DNA of 64,000 nucleotides. Origin: Dongia deserti. GTDB taxonomy: Bacteria; Pseudomonadota; Alphaproteobacteria; Dongiales; Dongiaceae. Both the position numbers and the translations under genes were made by a program. The notes beneath the pieces were generated by a model, which was not told the origin of the DNA, ran no database searches, and saw nothing but the letters and a program-made list of their open reading frames with translations. Shown here piece after piece: positions 58,796 through 64,000 of this stretch; position 1 is the stretch's first letter; each line of letters starts with the position of its first letter. The stretch lies in the NCBI RefSeq assembly GCF_003574735.1, contig NZ_QORW01000001.1, positions 248,001 through 312,000 of the forward strand, read 5' to 3'.

Positions 58796-59272
58796 ATGGA
58801 CGCATCGCGTCACGCCGCCCACTACATCGCCGCCGGTGAATGGCTCGCGACTCTGGAGCGCGGCACCGTCACTCTGATCTATGCCGATCGCTGCCGGCGG
58901 CGCGTGCGCCTGCTGGACGATCGTGGCGTCCCGTTCCTGCTCGATCTGGTGCGGCCGGCGCGCCTGGCGGACGGTGACGGGCTGGTGCTGGCTGACGGCA
59001 CGATCATCCGCGTGATCGCAGCACCGGAGCCGCTGGTCGAGGCCATCGCGACCGATGCGCGGCATCTGGCACGCCTGGCTTGGCATGCCGGCAACCGGCA
59101 TGTGCCCGTGCAGATCGTCGATGATCGCTGCCTGCGCATCGTGGATGATCCCGTGTTGGAGCAGATGCTGCGCGGCCTGGGCGCCGAGACGCGTACCGTC
59201 ACCGCGCCTTTCCATGCCGAGGGCCGCGCCTATGTCACGCTGTCGGGCGGTCACCATCATGGACACGATTGA
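58796..59272 (+). CDS. ureE: Urease accessory protein UreE
   Basis: 158 residues, apparently complete: MDASRHAAHYIAAGEW, GTVTLIYADRCRRRVRL, DDRGVPFLLDLVRPARLADGDGLVLADG cut here, then AWHAGNRHVPVQI with the conserved nickel-binding His and a His-rich end GGHHHGHD. UreE delivers nickel to urease, but the ureC just upstream is a remnant and no other urease gene follows, so this gene is probably orphaned or serves a urease encoded elsewhere. Confidence 0.88.
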   Translation: MDASRHAAHYIAAGEWLATLERGTVTLIYADRCRRRVRLLDDRGVPFLLDLVRPARLADGDGLVLADGTIIRVIAAPEPLVEAIATDARHLARLAWHAGNRHVPVQIVDDRCLRIVDDPVLEQMLRGLGAETRTVTAPFHAEGRAYVTLSGGHHHGHD

Positions 59273-59283
59273 CCGCGCACCAG

Positions 59284-59453
59284 TTTGGCGGATGCCGCCA
59301 AGCGCGGCGACAAGCCGGTCGTTTTCCCAAACACGCGCAGGTGAAGGCCTGGAACGAATCGCGTCGCTGGTACTGGAACTGGGCGGCCTGCCGTCGCGTC
59401 GCATGCAGTTTGCACGCGATCTCCCGCCGCTGACGGAATGGCGGCAGGTCTGA
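59284..59453 (+). pseudogene. Possible frameshifted coding remnant after ureE
   Basis: One frame reads LADAAKRGDKPVVFPNTR and then stops at 59341. Shifting by one base near 59335 continues sensibly as AGEGLERIASLVLELGGLP to a TGA at 59451. The joined text looks protein-like, but I do not recognise the family, and it is not UreF, which would be expected here. It may be a decayed gene fragment, or chance in GC-rich DNA. Confidence 0.3.
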
Positions 59454-59466
59454 TAACGGAGGTCGG

Positions 59467-59826
59467 ATGCTGACTGGCGTATGCCATTGCGGCGCCGTGC
59501 ACGTGACAATTCCGCGAAAGCCACGCAGCGTCACCGACTGCAATTGCTCCATCTGCCGGCGCTATGGCGTGCTGTGGGCCTATTACAAGGCGTCGACTGT
59601 GCGCGTTGAAGCGAAGGCCGGGGCGACGGAATCCTATGCCTGGGGCCGAAAGGCGCTTCGCTTCGTCCGTTGCACCACGTGTGGATGCGTTGTGTGCTGG
59701 CAGCGAGTGAGGCCAGATCCGGAGCGGAAGATGGGCGTCAACATCCGCAACTTCCCCCTCGACGTCCTGAACTCAGTCCGAATCCGCTCCCTCGACGGCG
59801 CCACGTGGGATGGACGGACACACTAA
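59467..59826 (+). CDS. GFA-family (glutathione-dependent formaldehyde-activating enzyme/CENP-V) protein
   Basis: 119 residues with the zinc cysteine set of the GFA fold: Cys6-x-Cys8 (CHCG), Cys25-x-Cys27-x-x-Cys30 (CNCSIC) and Cys68-x-x-Cys71 (CTTCG). Family members include the glutathione-dependent formaldehyde-activating Gfa and many of unknown role, so formaldehyde handling is possible but unproven. It is shorter than typical (about 130-190). Its stop overlaps that of the convergent MotB-like gene. Confidence 0.85.
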   Translation: MLTGVCHCGAVHVTIPRKPRSVTDCNCSICRRYGVLWAYYKASTVRVEAKAGATESYAWGRKALRFVRCTTCGCVVCWQRVRPDPERKMGVNIRNFPLDVLNSVRIRSLDGATWDGRTH

Positions 59827-60494
59827 GGCGTCGTGTCGGCGGCGCGCTCCGTGATGATCACGTTGACCTGCATCGAGGCGGCACCACTGGCGCTAAGCTC
59901 CGTGCGCGCCGGGATCGGTCCCGGAACGCCGGCCTGCTCGATCGCAGCGGCAGACAGCTGGGTCAGCACGAGCAGCTTGCCCCAGCGGTCCGGATCGTTG
60001 ATCGCGACGCCCTGGCCCTGCACCATGATCTCGTTCGGGAAGCTGCGCAGCGCACCGCCAAGAGCGAAAAGCAGACCGTCCTTCTTCGCACCGCCCCCGT
60101 TGCCAAGCTCGCTGATCAAGGTGCTCGTCGGCAGCGTCACGATCACGCGGTCGCCGTTGCCCGTCAGCTCGAGGGTCGCAAGCTTCGGGTCCTTCTCGAA
60201 AGAACCCTTGAGAAGGGCCAGCAGGTAGCTCGGGCTGCGGGCCGGATCCGTCGCTTCGGACACCATGCCGCGTTCCACGGGCTGAGGCGCCTGGAGATCG
60301 AGGTGCGCGCGACCAGGGATCGAGCCCAGGATCCTCTGGAACTTGTCGTGATCCAGCGAAACCATCGAAAACAACAGCACGAAGCACGCCAGCACGTTGG
60401 TGATGAAATCCGCATAGCTGAGCAGCCAGGGCTGCTGTACCCCACTGTCTGACGGCGGCGGTGACTGAAGGGAACGATGACGCGCTGGTTTCAT
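59823..60494 (-). CDS. MotB-like protein with the conserved plug/TM Asp
   Basis: 223 residues. A short cytoplasmic N-terminus, then one helix (about 23-45, WLLSYADFITNVLACFVLLF) in which Asp29 takes the place of the proton-binding Asp32 of E. coli MotB, then a periplasmic part that ends in an OmpA-like region (IMVQGQGVAINDPDRWGKLL). It is a B-type stator-like subunit (MotB/TolR/ExbD class). It overlaps the next-upstream MotB-like gene (ATGA), and no MotA-type gene is in the window. Confidence 0.75.
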   Translation of the reverse strand: MKPARHRSLQSPPPSDSGVQQPWLLSYADFITNVLACFVLLFSMVSLDHDKFQRILGSIPGRAHLDLQAPQPVERGMVSEATDPARSPSYLLALLKGSFEKDPKLATLELTGNGDRVIVTLPTSTLISELGNGGGAKKDGLLFALGGALRSFPNEIMVQGQGVAINDPDRWGKLLVLTQLSAAAIEQAGVPGPIPARTELSASGAASMQVNVIITERAADTTP

Positions 60495-61249
60495 GGCGCC
60501 TGCTCCTCAGCGGCGGGCACGGCGTCATCGGTGGTCGACGTCAAGGCCACCGCGATCCCGATACGAGCTGGATCGCAGCGTGCAATGCCGATCGAGAATT
60601 GCTTGAGCGGTGCACGCTCGCCCGCCAATGCAGCGCCGATCGCCACCGCACGGGCTCTCACCTGATCGCTCGGCTCGGCCGCGCACAGCCGCATTTCGAT
60701 GTGCGGCATGAAACGCTGCGGAACTCCATCCAGGGAATTCACAACTTCGCGCAACACGGTCGGGAACACCGGCGCGAGCGTCACGTCTTGATCCGGAAAG
60801 ACCAGCTCCGCCGGCAGCCACAGCACCTGATGATCGGAGGCCGGCGCCGGCTTGCCGCCCATGAGCGGCACCAGAGACTGGATGCGCTGCGTCAGACCCA
60901 CGATATAGTCGCGCAGGATGTCCTCATCCGTGCGCTCACGGGGCTCCTCGACCGGGATGGCGTTGCCGAACGCCTCCTGGACGCTGGCGATCGCCGCGTC
61001 CGTCTTGGTCTTGTCGTGCAGAGACATGCTGGCCAGAACGATGAAGAAGGTCAGAATGAGAGTCATCAGGCCTGCAAAGCTTGGTAGGCTCGGGTTGCGG
61101 GGCTGATGTACCCGGGGCGCCGTCGGCAGGCTCGGCGGACGCCAGCGTATGGCTTGCGTCAATTGGGCTTCGCCGGGCGCGCTGTTCGCCGTGCCATCCG
61201 ACGCCGCATGAGCGCGTGCGGGGTCGATCGTGTCGCTGATCACGTCCAT
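60491..61249 (-). CDS. Second MotB-like protein, proton-binding Asp replaced
   Basis: 252 residues from the ATG at 61249 (a GTG at 61294 would add 15). After an Ala/Pro-rich N-terminus, one helix (about 57-76, LPSFAGLMTLILTFFIVLAS) is equivalent to the MotB plug helix, but Gly stands where MotB has Asp. The periplasmic domain is divergent OmpA-like. It is translationally coupled to the Asp-containing gene downstream. Together they look like an unequal pair of B-subunits for an unseen A-subunit. Confidence 0.7.
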   Translation of the reverse strand: MDVISDTIDPARAHAASDGTANSAPGEAQLTQAIRWRPPSLPTAPRVHQPRNPSLPSFAGLMTLILTFFIVLASMSLHDKTKTDAAIASVQEAFGNAIPVEEPRERTDEDILRDYIVGLTQRIQSLVPLMGGKPAPASDHQVLWLPAELVFPDQDVTLAPVFPTVLREVVNSLDGVPQRFMPHIEMRLCAAEPSDQVRARAVAIGAALAGERAPLKQFSIGIARCDPARIGIAVALTSTTDDAVPAAEEQAP

Positions 61250-61398
61250 GGGTTGGGGACCCGTCGCCCGCAGCCAAGCATGGCTCCCATCCACACATAT
61301 TATGCTTAAAAAGGGCTTAAGGCCTGCCGGTCCCTTGGCTTTCAGCCTCTTAGGTCACGAGCCCGAGAAGGACATCCGCCGGCCCCCTCGTTTCGGCA

Positions 61399-61890
61399 TC
61401 AGGCGATTTGCCGCGGCGGAACCCCGGAATCGGCCATGCTGATGGCGCCATCGACCGTGATGCCGTCGTTGCTCAATGGGAAAAAGCCGGTTTCGCAGCC
61501 ACCCACACGACCGGTCGGCTTGTGCCACTCGCTCTTGTTCCATTCGTAGTAGGCAAAGACCGGCCCGCGCGTTGCGACCAGCCGGCGATAGCATTCCACA
61601 AGCAGGGGCTCGACGGCGAACTTGCATTCGTCGAGATAGCGATTGGTGAAGTCGTGGCCATTCGCCTCCACCACTCGCGTGCCAACCAGCCGGTAGCGCA
61701 CTCTAAGCGGCTTCCGCTCGATCTCGGCGATCACCAGATATGGCAGCAGGCGCGGAATCTCCGCTGGATCGATCGCGTCCCGCGGCGGAAGCGATCTGCC
61801 GGTCAACTTGCCTGGCCAATAGAACCGGAACTTCTTGACCCGTTCGGACGTGACTTGGCTGACATCGATCAGCTTGGAATGAGATGCCAT
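61399..61890 (-). CDS. PAS_5 domain protein, stand-alone (163 aa)
   Basis: Same family as 26596-27096: IDPAEIPRLLPYLVIAEIE, VRYRLVGTRVVEANGHDFT and FFPLSNDGITVDGAISM correspond block by block. No output domain is present. It is 19 bp downstream of the spoVR stop on the same strand and may belong to that operon. Role unknown. Confidence 0.75.
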   Translation of the reverse strand: MASHSKLIDVSQVTSERVKKFRFYWPGKLTGRSLPPRDAIDPAEIPRLLPYLVIAEIERKPLRVRYRLVGTRVVEANGHDFTNRYLDECKFAVEPLLVECYRRLVATRGPVFAYYEWNKSEWHKPTGRVGGCETGFFPLSNDGITVDGAISMADSGVPPRQIA

Positions 61891-61909
61891 GCCTTCCTTG
61901 ATCGCGCAC

Positions 61910-63466
61910 TTAGGTGCGCGGCGAAGCGTCGTACTGATACTTCGTCACGTCGTTTGTACCGATCCCGAGCAGTTGCACGTCATAGCCCCAGAGGTCGGCC
62001 ACGTAGCCGAGAACGGCACGAGCGTCATCTTCCGAAAGCGGGATGTCGTTGTGCAACTGGTGGGTTAGCACCAGGCGCCGGCTGCCTTTGAGATCGACAT
62101 CGGAGACCTGGATGTTGGGATCCCGCTCACCCGGATCATATTGCCGGGCAAGAGCGCGGCGAACGCGGGCATAGCCGCGCTCATCATGGATCGCATCGAC
62201 CAGATAGTGCGGCGCCTCGCTCTCGTCCGTGAGCTTGAACAGCCGCATCTTGCGCATCATGGTAGGGCTCAGATATTGCGCGATGAAGGAATCGTCGCGG
62301 AAATTCGCCCAGACCGTCTTCAGCGTTTCCATCACATCGCCGTTGCCGGCGATTTCCGGCAGGTACTCGCGGTCTTCATCGGTTGGGTCGGTCACGACGC
62401 GCTCGATGTCGCGCATCATCTCGAAGCCGAGGGCATAGGGGTTGAGGCCGGAATAGCGCCGATCATCGAAGTCCGGTTGGAACACGACGTTGGCGTGGCT
62501 CGAGAGGAATTCGAGCATCGAGCCTTCGCTGATCTTACCCAGATCGTAGAGCCTGTTCATGATCCGATAGTGAACGTAGGTGGCGCAACCTTCGTTCATC
62601 ATCTTGGTCTGCTTCTGCGGATAGAAGTATTGCGCGATGTTCCGCACGATGCGCACCAGCTCGCGTTCCCAATCCTTGAGGGACGGCGAGAATTTCTCGA
62701 TGAAATAGAGCAGGTTCTCTTCCGGCAAGCCGAGCTTCTTGCGCGCCATGTCGACTTCCGGCTTGACTTCCTCGCGCTTCGGCTTGGGCGGAAGCGTGCG
62801 CCAAAGATCGTTGTAGGTCTGCCGCTGATGCTCCAGGCGCTCCTCGGCGCGCTTCTTCTCCGTTGCCAGGCTGAGCCGCGGCCGCCGCCCATAGCGATTG
62901 ACCGCATGATCCATCAGCGCGTGCGCGGCGTCGAGCACGCGTTCGACCGAGGAGATGCCGTGCTGCTCCTCGCAGCGCGCGACATAGGACTTCGCGAAAT
63001 TGAGATAATCGAGAATCCCTTCGGCATCGGTCCACTCCTTGAACAGGTAATTGTTCCTGAAGAAGTGATTGTGGCCGAAGGCGGCGTGCGCCATCACCAG
63101 TGTCTGCATGGTCATGGTGTTCTCTTCCATGACGTAGCAGATGCAGGGGTTGGAGTTGATGACGATCTCGTAGGCCAGTCCCTGATAGCCCTTGCGATAC
63201 AGCGCCTCGTCGCGGGTGAAGCGCTTGCCGAATGACCAGTGGTGATAGAACACCGGCATGCCGATGGAGGAATAAGCGTCGAGCATCTGCTCCGAGCTGA
63301 TCATCTCCACCTGGACGGGATAGGGATCGAGCTTCAGCTCATTGAGCGCGATATCCTCGATCGCATCAAAAGTGCGCTTCAGCGTGTCGAAATTCCATTC
63401 GCCGGTTTGGAACAGCAAAGCGCTACCCGGCTGCACGCTCGTGTTTGCCGATCGACCCGCCATCAT
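61910..63466 (-). CDS. spoVR: SpoVR family protein
   Basis: 518 residues matching SpoVR (usual 460-520): YHHWSFGKRFTRDEALYRKG, GLAYEIVINSNPCICYVMEE, HAAFGHNHFFRNNY, MMNEGCATYVHYRIMNRL and NPYALGFEMMRDIERV. The His-Glu-His-rich segments suggest a metal-binding helical protein, but its biochemical function is not known. In many Proteobacteria it forms a unit with prkA and a YhbH/YeaH gene, the latter overlapping here by 4 nt upstream. Confidence 0.93.
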   Translation of the reverse strand: MMAGRSANTSVQPGSALLFQTGEWNFDTLKRTFDAIEDIALNELKLDPYPVQVEMISSEQMLDAYSSIGMPVFYHHWSFGKRFTRDEALYRKGYQGLAYEIVINSNPCICYVMEENTMTMQTLVMAHAAFGHNHFFRNNYLFKEWTDAEGILDYLNFAKSYVARCEEQHGISSVERVLDAAHALMDHAVNRYGRRPRLSLATEKKRAEERLEHQRQTYNDLWRTLPPKPKREEVKPEVDMARKKLGLPEENLLYFIEKFSPSLKDWERELVRIVRNIAQYFYPQKQTKMMNEGCATYVHYRIMNRLYDLGKISEGSMLEFLSSHANVVFQPDFDDRRYSGLNPYALGFEMMRDIERVVTDPTDEDREYLPEIAGNGDVMETLKTVWANFRDDSFIAQYLSPTMMRKMRLFKLTDESEAPHYLVDAIHDERGYARVRRALARQYDPGERDPNIQVSDVDLKGSRRLVLTHQLHNDIPLSEDDARAVLGYVADLWGYDVQLLGIGTNDVTKYQYDASPRT

Positions 63467-64000
63467 GCAACCTTCTGAGTCTTGGCGAACAGCTGATGGA
63501 AAACGGGGAAAATGTCCGACTTGGAGAACACCCGTTTCATGACGAAGTTGAGGGCCAGGTCGGCTACCGTCTTGTAGTCACGCCACAACAGGCTGGCATT
63601 GCCCTCGGAGCGGAACATGCCGGCCTCGCGCTCGTCCACCACTTCGATATAAGCGAAATACTGGCACAAGGGCAGCAGCTCATCCCGCAGGATGCGCGTG
63701 CAGGTTTCACTGTCGCTCGGATAGTTGTCGCCGTCGGAGGCCTGCGCCGCATAGATGTTCCAGGCGTCGGTGGGATAGCGTTCGTCGATGATGCGCTTCA
63801 TCTCGGCAAGCGCGCTGGAAACCACCGTGCCACCGGTTTCGGCCGAGCGGAAGAACGTCTCTTCGTCCACTTCCTTGGCCTCGGACGTGTGACGGATGAA
63901 AACTACATCCACATGCTCGTATTTCCGGGACAGGAAGAGGTGCAGCAGCAGGAAGAACCTCTTGGCGAGATCCTTCATGTATTCGCTCATGGAACCGGAC
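63463..64000 (-). CDS. YhbH/YeaH family protein (DUF444, VWA-like), C-terminal part
   Basis: The frame enters from the right edge as S-G-S-M-S-E, the D-x-S-G-S-M MIDAS motif of a von Willebrand A-like fold, and continues KDLAKRFFLLLHLFLSRKYEHVD cut here, VFIRHTSEAKEVDEETFF and GGTVVSSALAEMKRII to the stop at 63463. About 178 codons are visible of an expected 420. It overlaps spoVR by 4 nt, the standard prkA-yeaH-spoVR order. Its N-terminus lies beyond the window. Confidence 0.9.
   Translation of the reverse strand, partial: SGSMSEYMKDLAKRFFLLLHLFLSRKYEHVDVVFIRHTSEAKEVDEETFFRSAETGGTVVSSALAEMKRIIDERYPTDAWNIYAAQASDGDNYPSDSETCTRILRDELLPLCQYFAYIEVVDEREAGMFRSEGNASLLWRDYKTVADLALNFVMKRVFSKSDIFPVFHQLFAKTQKVA

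Noticed and set aside
1-64000. Search by eye for CRISPR arrays, tRNA/rRNA genes, insertion sequences and prophage genes
   Set aside because: No regularly spaced repeats, no tRNA-like cloverleaf ends, and no transposase, integrase or capsid-type genes other than the encapsulin shell, whose HK97 fold is not evidence of a prophage here.

Overview
The window is GC-rich and densely packed. It reads as chromosome of an alphaproteobacterium, most likely a Rhodospirillales-type organism. This rests on protein families (an EncFtn/encapsulin pair close to the Rhodospirillum type, GguC next to a sugar ABC transporter, PAS_5 proteins, sox/mgd and glx/mgs operons) and is an inference, not a phylogeny. I saw no rRNA, tRNA, CRISPR array, transposase or phage gene.

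Layout. 1-6449: a cut-off flavodoxin-like gene, an AI-2E family exporter, and a TRAP uptake operon (dctP-dctQ-dctM) followed by an amidase and a small membrane protein. 6462-9545: an iron/oxidative-stress block with a glycine-zipper lipoprotein, an Fe superoxide dismutase, and, divergent from it, an encapsulin nanocompartment operon (EncFtn cargo plus shell). 9731-16603: a HIT protein, a lone receiver, a Moco-domain-like periplasmic protein with a hybrid histidine kinase, a convergent LuxR-type regulator, a sugar-nucleotide-epimerase-like protein and a WYL regulator with a palindromic operator candidate.

16609-38095 is the most interesting stretch. It holds an unusual soluble chemoreceptor-SBP fusion, then a four-subunit sarcosine-oxidase-like complex, a GlxA-type AraC regulator, a preATP-grasp/PGM1-like ligase, a PAS_5 protein, an XRE-cupin regulator, the three-part glutamate-synthase-like set glxBCD, and a GlnT/GmaS-type glutamine synthetase homologue. 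The combination matches the N-methylglutamate pathway (gmaS, mgsABC, mgdABCD), in which methylamine nitrogen is captured on glutamate and the methyl group is released oxidatively. It continues into a divergent Amt channel, four small unrecognised membrane proteins, an APC-type amine permease and two more membrane proteins. This is a candidate, poorly described amine-uptake module.

38092-47613: a dTDP-L-rhamnose/glycan locus (rfbA, B, C and D all present but on alternating strands) with an ABC exporter and two glycosyltransferases. 47698-57217: a divergent sugar regulon. One arm is gguC-dgoK-dgoA; the other is a sugar-binding protein, a fused double permease, a single-domain ATPase, a GntR/FadR regulator, an SDR dehydrogenase and an SMP-30 lactonase. 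It fits oxidative (De Ley-Doudoroff type) galactose catabolism with the galactonate dehydratase missing or replaced. A well-spaced promoter and two matching operator-like sites lie between the arms. 57277-59826: a PAP2/AUR1-like protein, a truncated ureC remnant with an intact ureE, and a GFA-family protein. 59823-64000: a pair of MotB-like proteins with no MotA, a second PAS_5 protein, and spoVR followed on the same strand by the YhbH/YeaH-type gene that runs off the end.
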